NCBI GenBank assembly: GCA_023421115.1
Contig: JAEZUI010000154.1
Span: forward strand, 41,608 to 105,607
Length of the DNA stretch: 64,000 nucleotides
Reading direction: 5' to 3'
From: Bacillota bacterium
GTDB taxonomy: Bacteria; Bacillota; Clostridia; Acetivibrionales; Acetivibrionaceae
How positions within the stretch are numbered: position 1 is the stretch's first letter; every line of letters starts with the position of its first letter. Below are positions 36,477-44,532 of this stretch, one piece after another. Below the pieces are notes generated by a model that was not told the DNA's origin, made no database searches, and saw only the letters and a program-made list of their open reading frames with translations. The position numbers were made by a program, and so were the translations under genes.

Positions 36477-37505
36477 TTAATAGGCACGTTGATCAATTAT
36501 GCTAGCAGCATCCTTTGCATAGAAAGTGCCTTCCTTAACATAGGCAATCTTATCAACCTTTTGTCCGGATTCAAGAGCCTTTATTATCTCTTCAACACGG
36601 GGACCATGCAGTGGATTGCACTCAACATCTACATCAATATCACCAGCTATCATTGCTTTAAATGCAGCATTAACAGCATCAAAAGATACAATTGTAATAT
36701 CACCTTTAGGTCCGCATGTTCTTCCAGCTGATTTAATAGCCTTAACAGCTCCAAAGGCCATATTATCGTTTTCAGCAATAACAACATTAATATCCGGATA
36801 GGATTTGAGGAAAGATTCCATAACTTCCTGTCCCTTTTCCTGTGTAAAGTCACCAGACTGTTTATCAAGCATCTTCCAATTGCCATGTGCTTTCATTTTT
36901 TCTTCGAATCCTTTTGTGCGGCCAATCTGAGCCGAAGATCCCATTGTACCCTGTAGTGTTACAATATTAAGAGGTTTGTCAGCAGCAACACCTTTTTCTT
37001 TAAGGGCATTTTCAAGTGCAGTAACTGCATCATAACCTTCCTGCAGGAAGTTTGAGCCTACCCAAGCTGTAAATAGAGTCTCATCATTTGTCTTTATCAT
37101 ACGGTCAACAATTATTACAGGGATTCCAGCATCCTTAGCCTCTCCTAAAACGGTATCCCAACCAGCTTCAGTATTTGGAGCAAGTACTATGTAGTCAACG
37201 CCTTTTTGTATAAAGTCGCGGATGGCAGTAATTTGTTTGTCAGTTTTTTGTTGACAGTCAACCATCTCAAACTTGTATCCCTGATCTTCAGTAAAGGTTT
37301 GTTTCATTGAATTGGTGTTTGCCATACGCCAGTCAGACTCTGCACCTACCTGAACAAAACCGACATATACTGACTTGTTATCTTGACCACTTCCAGGATA
37401 GGTTTCATCGTCTCTTACCGTTTCATTAGTTTTAGAACAACCTGCAAACACTGAAAACATTGAAAGAATTAAAACTGCTGCCACAATTCGTTTTACAATT
37501 TTCAT
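36477..37505 (-). CDS. ytfQ: Sugar ABC transporter substrate-binding lipoprotein (YtfQ-like)
   Basis: The 342-residue protein has a type II lipoprotein signal (MKIVKRIVAAVLILSM then SVFAGCS; Cys 23) and a mature periplasmic-binding-protein type 1 domain (VYVGFVQVGAESDWRMANTN, FIQKGVDYIVLAPN, VIIVDRMI, NVVIAENDNMAFGAVKAIKS). Its closest familiar relatives are galactofuranose/ribose/arabinose binding proteins such as YtfQ. It is anchored outside the membrane and delivers sugar to the permeases encoded downstream. It is the first transport gene, 331 bases downstream of the YesM-like kinase, and is followed by the 64-base repeat array. Confidence 0.8.
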   Translation of the reverse strand: MKIVKRIVAAVLILSMFSVFAGCSKTNETVRDDETYPGSGQDNKSVYVGFVQVGAESDWRMANTNSMKQTFTEDQGYKFEMVDCQQKTDKQITAIRDFIQKGVDYIVLAPNTEAGWDTVLGEAKDAGIPVIIVDRMIKTNDETLFTAWVGSNFLQEGYDAVTALENALKEKGVAADKPLNIVTLQGTMGSSAQIGRTKGFEEKMKAHGNWKMLDKQSGDFTQEKGQEVMESFLKSYPDINVVIAENDNMAFGAVKAIKSAGRTCGPKGDITIVSFDAVNAAFKAMIAGDIDVDVECNPLHGPRVEEIIKALESGQKVDKIAYVKEGTFYAKDAASIIDQRAY

Positions 37506-37836
37506 CCTTAATCATCCCCTTTTAAATTTTTGTACTACAAAACATTTAGGTGATTTCAAAAAAACAACTGGTTAATTGCCCTTTCAAAAAATCTGATTTA
37601 CATTTTTTGCACAGCAAAATAATTTTCCTATGTTTGTAAGCTTTTAAGCTTCCGTGATGAGTTTTATGACTAATTATTTCATAGGTTATTTTTTGAAATG
37701 GCTTTCTCCTAAATTCATACAACACAATTATATCAATTGCTAACTTTTTATATCAATGGAGATTCTTTTGCCTTTGTTTGAATATTTTACGATTTCCAAC
37801 TTAATGTTGATTTTTTTTCGATTCTGTTTGAATAAT
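37506..37836. other. 331-base intergenic upstream of the binding-protein gene
   Basis: No gene seen. The stretch is AT-rich with a palindrome aagcttttaagctt (about 37639-37652) and one copy of a 22-base sequence also found at 30645-30666 in the other orientation. A promoter or AraC-type operator for the transporter operon is expected here, but no confident -35/-10 pair was assigned. Confidence 0.35.
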
Positions 37837-39315
37837 TTATTGTTCAATCTGTTCATAGGGTATTTTAACCCTTGCACATGTACCCTCATTATATATGCTT
37901 GAAATGGAAAGTCCATAACTGTTTCCAAATTTAAGTTTAATACGTTCATTTACATTGTATATTCCGTAGGACTCACGTTTTTTAGGTATTTCATCCTCTT
38001 TATCCCTCTTACAGAGCCCGTACTGAATCCGTTTTAGCTGTTCTTCCTTTATCCCTATCCCATTATCACTGACTTTTATCTCAACGTCATAGCCATTACT
38101 AACTGCACTGACCACAATATTGCCCTTGCCCCTTCGGTTCTTGATTCCGTGATAAAGTGCATTTTCAACAAGCGGCTGCAGAGTAATTTTAGGTATTATA
38201 GCGTCTTTGGTATTTTCGGGAAAGTGAATATCATACTGAAGTATATCCTGATATCGTACCTGTTGAATTTGTAGATAACTGCGCACGTGACGTTCCTCCT
38301 CACGTAAGGTAACCATGCCGTTACCGCAGTTAAGGGATGTTCGAAAGAAATCCGACAGGGCACCGACCATTTTAACCACATCTTCCTGTCTGCCCGACTC
38401 AGCAAGCCATACTATGGTATCGAGTGTATTGTATAAAAAATGAGGATTAATCTGTGACTGTAGAATTTCAAGTTCAGCTTTGCGAAGATTGGTTTCATCA
38501 ATTTTAACCTTAATCAATAGATTTTCAATCTTTTCAATCATAATATTCAAAGAATTTCCTAGTTCGGCTACCTCACCACCATTTAAAATATTTGCGCGAA
38601 CTGTAAGATCTCCTCTGGCAACCTGGTTGGTTGTTTCAACAAGATGCTCGATAGGTTTGACTATACTATTGGGAATAATAAAGGACAAAAAAATGGCAGC
38701 TATCGCCAAAACAGCAAATACAACAAAAATTAGAAGGGTTATCTTTCCAAAGCTTTCTGACACCTCCTTACGGACCATTTCCATACCATTTGTTTCGTAG
38801 TAGGTGTATTCCAGTATAGTGGACTGAATCAGAGCGGTGACAGTCTGAACATCATTATTCCATATTTGAATGTTTTCGTCATAATATCCTCCGATTTTCT
38901 TGTTTTCCTCAATTCTTTTCACGTATTTTTCGAGATTGCCCAGCAGTCTGATTATACTCTCTGCCCGGCGCCTGTTTTCTTCAATATTTGTGTTCCTAAC
39001 AAGGTCCATAGCTATTTCACGCGCATCTGCAATACTTATGTAAGGGTTTTCCTCTGGAAATGACGAATGTCCTGCAATGAGTAGATAAATTTTATAATCG
39101 AACTCTTCTTTGAACTTTATACTGAAGCGCCCTGCCTCGGATGCATTTGCGATAACTCTGTCATACTGATGGTTATAGCTAAATACTTTTAAGAACATAA
39201 ATACAAACATGATAAAGATCGGAACAATTATAATAATAAGCAAAAGCTGTATTTTCCTGTTAAGTCTCAGATTTCCAAGAGTGGCTCTAAAATTTTGTAC
39301 AAATCTGTTTCGCAT
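37837..39315 (-). CDS. YesM-like sensor histidine kinase
   Basis: The 492-residue membrane kinase has spans at about residues 22-45 and 185-210, enclosing an extracellular sensor of about 140 residues. A HAMP linker (VKPIEHLVETTNQVARGDLT) follows. The LytS/YesM-type kinase core has the phosphorylated His in LQSQINPHFLYNTLD, then LQPLVENALYHGIKN (N box) and VSDNGIGIKEEQ (G1 box). It is the partner of the AraC-type response regulator encoded upstream (81-base gap). Position directly ahead of the sugar ABC genes suggests it controls them in response to a carbohydrate, as YesMN-type pairs often do. Confidence 0.85.
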   Translation of the reverse strand: MRNRFVQNFRATLGNLRLNRKIQLLLIIIIVPIFIMFVFMFLKVFSYNHQYDRVIANASEAGRFSIKFKEEFDYKIYLLIAGHSSFPEENPYISIADAREIAMDLVRNTNIEENRRRAESIIRLLGNLEKYVKRIEENKKIGGYYDENIQIWNNDVQTVTALIQSTILEYTYYETNGMEMVRKEVSESFGKITLLIFVVFAVLAIAAIFLSFIIPNSIVKPIEHLVETTNQVARGDLTVRANILNGGEVAELGNSLNIMIEKIENLLIKVKIDETNLRKAELEILQSQINPHFLYNTLDTIVWLAESGRQEDVVKMVGALSDFFRTSLNCGNGMVTLREEERHVRSYLQIQQVRYQDILQYDIHFPENTKDAIIPKITLQPLVENALYHGIKNRRGKGNIVVSAVSNGYDVEIKVSDNGIGIKEEQLKRIQYGLCKRDKEDEIPKKRESYGIYNVNERIKLKFGNSYGLSISSIYNEGTCARVKIPYEQIEQ

Positions 39316-39395
39316 ACCGTTTTCTCCTGTAAGTACGTTTAAAGGTCACAATTCTATAAATCAATGTATTTCCTTAGCCTATTTGAAGATCTACA

Positions 39396-41015
39396 TCATT
39401 TCTTTTCAGCACGGTATTGAACAGGCGAACAGTTACAGGATTTTTTGAAAAGATAGGAAAAATAATGCGGGTCTTTATATCCCACCGCTATGCTGATGTC
39501 CTGACAGCGCAAGTCGGAGCATTTTAACAGTTCTTTAGCCTTTTTTATCCGCAAATCGGTTAAATACCGGATAAAGCTCTTGCCTGCTTCACGGCTGAAA
39601 ACGGCACTGAAGTGGCTAGGGCTGATATTAACGTAAGCAGCCACCTCATTTAGTGATAATTTATCATCTTTATAGTGATTGTTAATAAACTCCTTTGCCT
39701 GCTCAATAACCTTGCAGTATCGTTTTGTTCTTATTACATCTCTTGTTTCAATTGCGGCTGTAAATATTCTCACAACATAATCCTTTGCCTTTCTTAGGTC
39801 TGTGACAACATCCTTCATAAGCTCTTGTCCCTTAAAAGGCTCTTCTTCCAATACCTGAGTCGCTCCGATCTCTTTTATAAAGTTGATTACTGTAATGTAT
39901 ATATTCAAAACAAAATATTGTCTTAGTAAAATTGACTTTTCCCCCGCACCAGCAAAACCCTTAAAAAATTCCTCTACAAAGAAGTTAATCTCACCAGCTT
40001 CTCCATTGCGTAAAAAAAACTCAGCCTTCTTAATATCCATGCTTTCCAGCTCGCGTACCCCCTGCATAGACGCATTGTTCTCAAATTCCTTCAATGTAGA
40101 GAGTTCTTCATAATTTATAATATCACACCTAGCCAAAATAAAACGGTGTGAAAAAGCTCTTGCTGCAGTCTCGAACGATTCAGGAAGGTATTTTAATCTG
40201 CTTACCGTCTTGCCTATACCTCCAAAATAATGCACCGCAGGGTAGCGAGCCATAACATTTCTGACTTGGGCAAGATATCCTTCTCTCGTTAACTCTAGCT
40301 GCTCTAAAGTATCACCCTTTATAATGAGCGCACTTCCCTCTATTGCCCGGTCAAAAACAATAATGTTTCTATAGCGTGAGTTTGTTTCACTTAACTCATT
40401 GCTTAACATTAACAGCTCCTCGGTACCAGTTTCAGCTCCAATAGCATTGTTGTATTTAAACAGCACAATTTGATAGTTCTGTGCGCCCAGTTCAATTCCA
40501 AGAGCCTTCCCTCGTTCTAAAATTACAGCTGATGAAATCTTACCTTCAACCATTTCATTAAAGAGCCTTCGTCTTTTTTCTACTCCATCATCTTCCACTT
40601 CACGTTTATAACGCTCATAATTTTCCTTTTCTATACGTTCAGCTATAAGCTGCTTACCCACATGCTTTACTGCTTTAAGCAATTCGGCAGCACTTATTGG
40701 TTTAAGAAGGTATTCGGTAACACCGATCTTTATAGCCTCCCTGGCCAGACTGAATTCTTCGTGTCCACTGAGTATTATTATTTTGCTCTGCGGCAGATCC
40801 TTTTTTACCAGTCTGCTTAACTCCAATCCATCCATAAACGGCATTCTTATATCGGTAATAATTATATCAGGGCGCTCATTTAAGATTAACGGGTATGCAA
40901 GCTCTCCATCCGACGCATCTCCGCAAAATTCAAAGCCTTCACTAGACCAGTTGATATTATTTTTGATGCCTTCACGTACAACAAATTCATCCTCCACCAA
41001 AAAAAGCCTTAGCAT
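39396..41015 (-). CDS. YesN-like response regulator with AraC-type DNA-binding domain
   Basis: The 539-residue protein has an N-terminal receiver domain with phospho-acceptor Asp in DIIITDIRMPFMDG (about residue 55), the conserved Lys in YLLKPISAAEL (about 105), and a long middle region of unclear fold (about 130-420). The C-terminal pair of AraC-family helix-turn-helix motifs (LSLNEVAAYVNISPSHFSAV; CQDISIAVGYKDPHYFSYLF) ends in YRAEKK. Acting as a transcription activator in the cytoplasm, it is a likely regulator of the downstream sugar transporter. The region upstream carries the 8-bp inverted repeat aaagatat-aa-atatcttt near 41042-41059, a possible autoregulatory site. Confidence 0.85.
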   Translation of the reverse strand: MLRLFLVEDEFVVREGIKNNINWSSEGFEFCGDASDGELAYPLILNERPDIIITDIRMPFMDGLELSRLVKKDLPQSKIIILSGHEEFSLAREAIKIGVTEYLLKPISAAELLKAVKHVGKQLIAERIEKENYERYKREVEDDGVEKRRRLFNEMVEGKISSAVILERGKALGIELGAQNYQIVLFKYNNAIGAETGTEELLMLSNELSETNSRYRNIIVFDRAIEGSALIIKGDTLEQLELTREGYLAQVRNVMARYPAVHYFGGIGKTVSRLKYLPESFETAARAFSHRFILARCDIINYEELSTLKEFENNASMQGVRELESMDIKKAEFFLRNGEAGEINFFVEEFFKGFAGAGEKSILLRQYFVLNIYITVINFIKEIGATQVLEEEPFKGQELMKDVVTDLRKAKDYVVRIFTAAIETRDVIRTKRYCKVIEQAKEFINNHYKDDKLSLNEVAAYVNISPSHFSAVFSREAGKSFIRYLTDLRIKKAKELLKCSDLRCQDISIAVGYKDPHYFSYLFKKSCNCSPVQYRAEKK

Positions 41016-41122
41016 ATTTTTAACCTTTCCATTTAATTTTAAAGATATAAATATCTTTCTTTAAAATTATGATAAGACTATTTACAATATTCTGCAAGTT
41101 TTATTCTAATCACGCCTTTGCA

Positions 41123-41215
41123 TTAATCAACAGTTTTCCAATTTGCATTAATAACATCGGAATTATGTGAAACAAATCCTCTAATAAGGCTTTTTGCATC
41201 ACTTAATTTTAATCC
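41123..41215 (-). pseudogene. 30-codon in-frame remnant after the ABC ATPase stop
   Basis: Immediately after the TAG stop of the ABC ATPase the same frame stays open for 30 codons to TAA 41123-41125, reading GLKLSDAKSLIRGFVSHN, then SDVINANWKTVD. There is no start codon or ribosome site. It looks like the C-terminal end of an unrelated small protein (the 'I..G...N.D.I.ANW' ending recalls DUF4160-type tails, only weakly). It may be a decayed gene or, less likely, a readthrough extension. Confidence 0.3.
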
Positions 41216-42193
41216 CTAAACTGCGTAAAGCTCCTTTATAACTTCTTCAATGGGAAGCTCCTGCAAGGACATATCGTTTATGGTGCTACTATTGTTTATA
41301 TAATCAATAAACCGATTAAGCTCCATTATGTTAACATCAAGCTCTAGTTCCGCATTATATTCCGTTATTTTGTTTTTCACAAGCACACCCGGTATATCCA
41401 ATGATGGTAACGTACCTCGGGTAGATATTGTTACCAGTTTTTTTGCACCAAGATGGCTTTTTAACGCATCTATTGTATTATCAAAAACCATTTCGCCGTG
41501 ATTTATCACTATTACCCTTTTTGCAAGCTGCTCTACATCTCCAAGGTCATGTGTTGTAAGAATAAAGGTTACTCCCTGTTTGTTCATTTCAAGGATAAAT
41601 TCCCTTATTCTTTCTTTTGCAATCACATCAAGGCCGATGGTTGGCTCATCAAGAAATACAACCTCCGGATTATGAAGCATTGCCATTATAAATTCACACT
41701 TCATTCTTTCACCTAAAGAAAGAAGTCTTGTCGGTTTCTTAACAAGATCCTGTACACCTAACAACTCCACCATGTAACTGAGTTTTTTGTTAAACTCACT
41801 TTCAGGTATAGAATATATTGCTTTATTTAGAATAAAGGCATCTAATGGAGGGATATCCCATAAGAGTTGCGATTTCTGCCCAAATACCGCACCAATATGG
41901 GCCACATATTTTTTTCTGTCTTTCCAGGGTGTATATCCCATTATATCTACTTTACCGCCAGTAGGATAAAGAATTCCCGTTAAAACTTTCAGAGTTGTAG
42001 ACTTACCTGCACCATTAGGGCCTAAGAATCCCACCAACTCACCTTTATTTATGCTAAAAGAAATTCCCTTTAAAGCTTCAACTAATTTGGCCTTTCTCAC
42101 AAAAAGGCTTTTAGCAGCTTCTTTAAGAGTATTTCCTCTTTCATAGGATTTGAAAGTTTTAGTTAGATTTTCAACATTAATTATCATAATCAA
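41216..42193 (-). CDS. ABC-2 type exporter ATP-binding protein
   Basis: The 325-residue protein has one ATPase domain: Walker A GFLGPNGAGKSTTLKVL (about residues 53-69), Q-loop AVFGQKSQLLWDIPP, signature LSLGERMKCEFIMAML (LSLGE in place of LSGGQ), Walker B EVVFLDEPTIGLDV, then the His switch TTHDL. The C-terminal 100 residues form an accessory domain. With the two following membrane genes it makes a complete exporter of the type found with DUF990-like permeases. It overlaps the next gene by 4 bases. Substrate unknown; exporters of this type often move lipids, drugs or antibiotics. Confidence 0.85.
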   Translation of the reverse strand: MIMIINVENLTKTFKSYERGNTLKEAAKSLFVRKAKLVEALKGISFSINKGELVGFLGPNGAGKSTTLKVLTGILYPTGGKVDIMGYTPWKDRKKYVAHIGAVFGQKSQLLWDIPPLDAFILNKAIYSIPESEFNKKLSYMVELLGVQDLVKKPTRLLSLGERMKCEFIMAMLHNPEVVFLDEPTIGLDVIAKERIREFILEMNKQGVTFILTTHDLGDVEQLAKRVIVINHGEMVFDNTIDALKSHLGAKKLVTISTRGTLPSLDIPGVLVKNKITEYNAELELDVNIMELNRFIDYINNSSTINDMSLQELPIEEVIKELYAV

Positions 42194-42972
42194 CCACCTG
42201 CACTATTGTATCGTTTTAACATTGCCTTCCAAAACAACAAGCTTGCAAAAAGAAACATGAAACTTGCAACAACTGAAACTAAAGTCCCCTGCGCAGGTCT
42301 TCCCAACAACACCGAGGCAGGTATAAAACCAAGCATTGCCACAGGTATTATTGAAGTAATAAAAGTCTGCAAGAACTTCGAAAAAATATTGGCCGGGTAC
42401 ATTCCGAAATTGGCTAAAGAGAAAAACATTTCATACACTCTGTAATTGCCAATCCATACTATACCCAATCCCGATAGAATAAGCCCAAATCCGAACATTA
42501 CCACTAAGGATATGAAAAATAGTACTGCAAACTTCATCCAGAGAAGCAAACCCGGAAAAGGAATGTTAGCTAAAGATACAGAAAATAGTACCATACCTCC
42601 TAAAAGCTTTCCAATATCCTCAGAATCAAAACCTGTCACAATAAGCATATGAAGTACCGACCTTGGCTTTATTAGAAGAAGGTCAAAAGTTCCTTCCTGC
42701 ACCCTTTGGATTGTATTCCATACCATACCGAAAAAAAACGGAAAGGATACTCCCCTCGACAGCATAAATACTCCCTGGATAAGCAGTACTTCAAACATAC
42801 TCCAACCAGGCAGTGATGCACCGTTTTTATATATAAGATAAGTCACCAAAGGCACAAACGCCTCTACCACAAGCATAATCAATATGCTTATTAAGAAGTC
42901 GGCACGGTATGCCATTCTTACTTTGAGAGCAGAATTGATACCTTGCAGGTGTAATTTCATTGCATCCATCAT
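42190..42972 (-). CDS. ABC-2 type exporter permease (first of two)
   Basis: The start is ATG 42970-42972, which overlaps the stop of the upstream permease gene as ATGA; the open frame continues further but without need. About 260 residues form a six-span ABC-2 membrane protein (FLISILIMLVVEAFVPLVTY; FGLILSGLGIVWIGNYRVYE; SFMFLFASLLFWKAM). Its mid-region motif VQEGTFDLLLIKPRS is common to the DUF990-like permeases of this exporter class. It is coupled to the ATPase gene by a 4-base overlap. Confidence 0.75.
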   Translation of the reverse strand: MMDAMKLHLQGINSALKVRMAYRADFLISILIMLVVEAFVPLVTYLIYKNGASLPGWSMFEVLLIQGVFMLSRGVSFPFFFGMVWNTIQRVQEGTFDLLLIKPRSVLHMLIVTGFDSEDIGKLLGGMVLFSVSLANIPFPGLLLWMKFAVLFFISLVVMFGFGLILSGLGIVWIGNYRVYEMFFSLANFGMYPANIFSKFLQTFITSIIPVAMLGFIPASVLLGRPAQGTLVSVVASFMFLFASLLFWKAMLKRYNSAGG

Positions 42973-43805
42973 GCTCCTACCCCCGTAAATCTTTTTGTCC
43001 CAAAGTGCCACAACAACCTATAAACAATAAACATTATACCTACAAACACAGCTTGTAACCCTACTATTTCAGGAATTGACATGTGTACTCCGGCAAGTTC
43101 GTAAGAACCGATAAAAACCCTTATGGGGACATAAGTTATAAACTGAAAGGGCAAAAAGAATAATATTTTTTGCATAAAACCCGGAAAAAGCGTCAGTGGT
43201 ATCAAGGTACCTGCACATACATCCCTTAAAACTTGAAAGGCTCTTCTTAAACCTTCTGTTTTAGTAAGCCAGAAGCCTGTTATACCTATGCAATAATTGG
43301 TAAGAAAAACAAGTATAAAGCTTAAGGTTATAGATGTTAATGCCCAAAAGAAATTTTGGGGTATAAGATTTATTTTAAACACAAACAAAAACAAAAGATA
43401 TACAGGTATAAACTCAACCCATAAAGCTAAAAGCCTGTGTCCAATCTTCTGACATATTGCATAGTAAAAGTAAGAAATAGGCCTTAGCATAAATGTTATA
43501 AACTTGCCAGTCCGAATAAGCATTTGGAGGTCCATATCACTGGAATCATATGTAATATAGTTTATAACCGATACAATACCATAGTACGTGAGCATTTGGT
43601 TTAAAGTTAGCCCTGTTACTGTCTTTTGTGTTGAATATATGGCACTCCAAATAAATACCTGCACAAGGAAAAAAACCGGTCCAACCAGAACGGATACCGC
43701 CATATGACTTCTGTATGCAGCCCATTCCTTGTATGTAGTAAATACTGTGGCTATTAGAATATCCATCTGCCTCTTAACTTTATTGCTTAAGTTCCTTTCA
43801 ATCAT
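42969..43805 (-). CDS. ABC-2 type exporter permease (second of two)
   Basis: The 278-residue membrane protein has about six hydrophobic segments, with the motif IRTGKFITFMLRPISYFYYA. That matches the R-P-x-S pattern of its neighbour, so the two permeases are homologous and form a heterodimer. It is first in the three-gene operon (permease, permease, ATPase), ending with an ATGA overlap. The substrate is unknown. There is a 173-base gap upstream to the anti-sigma-like gene. Confidence 0.75.
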   Translation of the reverse strand: MIERNLSNKVKRQMDILIATVFTTYKEWAAYRSHMAVSVLVGPVFFLVQVFIWSAIYSTQKTVTGLTLNQMLTYYGIVSVINYITYDSSDMDLQMLIRTGKFITFMLRPISYFYYAICQKIGHRLLALWVEFIPVYLLFLFVFKINLIPQNFFWALTSITLSFILVFLTNYCIGITGFWLTKTEGLRRAFQVLRDVCAGTLIPLTLFPGFMQKILFFLPFQFITYVPIRVFIGSYELAGVHMSIPEIVGLQAVFVGIMFIVYRLLWHFGTKRFTGVGA

Positions 43806-43978
43806 GACTCAACCACCTAAATTGTTGATAAATAATTATACTGATTTATAATTTATGTGTCAACAAGAAATTCAGCAAAAAGGTATGTTACTAGCTTAAA
43901 TATACTAAAGCAACACACCCTTTTCCACTTTATTAAAATTTCTAAAAATCTATTCTAGCAATATTTCAGAAACATCCT

Positions 43979-44275
43979 TCATATCGCTGTATCGTGTAGC
44001 TTTAACTTTTTCACCGGAAAAAGTATATAATGATTGTTTGCATAAATAATACGTTTTACAAAGGAAGTGTTCTCATTTCCACCTGCCGTATCTTTACCAA
44101 AGCCGATAATATGGTTTTCATCGAGAGGATGGAGGTGTAACACCTCTGCCTTAATCCTTTCGGTAGCATCTTTGTCAATTTCCTCTTTAAGATGCTTAAC
44201 ATCTATCGAATCTAAAAGTTGATCAGTTTCTCTTTCATTTAAATTATCCATTTCTTCAAATAATTTATCATCCAT
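43979..44275 (-). CDS. Anti-sigma-factor-like remnant, N-terminal
   Basis: The 98-residue protein starts at ATG 44273-44275, which overlaps the stop of a sigma-factor fragment (gatggatga). The first half (DKLFEEMDNLNERETDQLL, KEEIDKDATERIKAEVL) resembles the N-terminal cytoplasmic anti-sigma part of membrane regulators paired with ECF sigma factors. No transmembrane segment follows, although such proteins normally have one. The second half (KRIIYANNHYILFPVKKLKL) is short and ends at a stop. It looks like a shortened or decayed gene; function is doubtful. Confidence 0.4.
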   Translation of the reverse strand: MDDKLFEEMDNLNERETDQLLDSIDVKHLKEEIDKDATERIKAEVLHLHPLDENHIIGFGKDTAGGNENTSFVKRIIYANNHYILFPVKKLKLHDTAI

Positions 44276-44444
44276 CTAATAATACACCTCCTACTGTTTC
44301 CCTAAGCTTTACAAGCCCTCTTGATATCTTCTTGTCAATGGTATTGATTTTCAATCCAAAAGCTTCAGCGATGATTTTTGTAGTCTGACCTAGATAGTAT
44401 GTTTTTTCTTTAGACCATTTCAAAAAATACTGAGTTATAAACAT
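44268..44444 (-). pseudogene. ECF sigma factor remnant (region 4 only)
   Basis: The 58-codon frame starting at ATG 44442-44444 reads a helix-turn-helix, TTKIIAEAFGLKINTIDKKI then SRGLVKLRETVGG, very like the C-terminal region 4 of ECF sigma factors. There is no ribosome site, region 2 is absent, and stop codons lie in the frame upstream. It ends in TGA overlapping the start of the anti-sigma-like gene, as in ECF sigma/anti-sigma operons. Read as the leftover end of a sigma gene. Confidence 0.6.
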
Positions 44445-44487
44445 AATATTTCTTTAGTTTTAAAATCAAATCAGTTTTTTAAATCAG

Positions 44488-44527
44488 AAAAAAAGCCTGT
44501 TAAAACTTATTTTAACAGGCTTTTTTT
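44488..44527 (-). terminator. Intrinsic terminator after the chemoreceptor-binding-protein fusion gene
   Basis: The long stem aaagcctgttaaaa / ttttaacaggcttt, 4-base loop, is flanked by A-run and T-run on both sides; it lies 5 bases past the stop at 44533 on the minus strand. Confidence 0.85.
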
Positions 44528-44532
44528 AGGTT

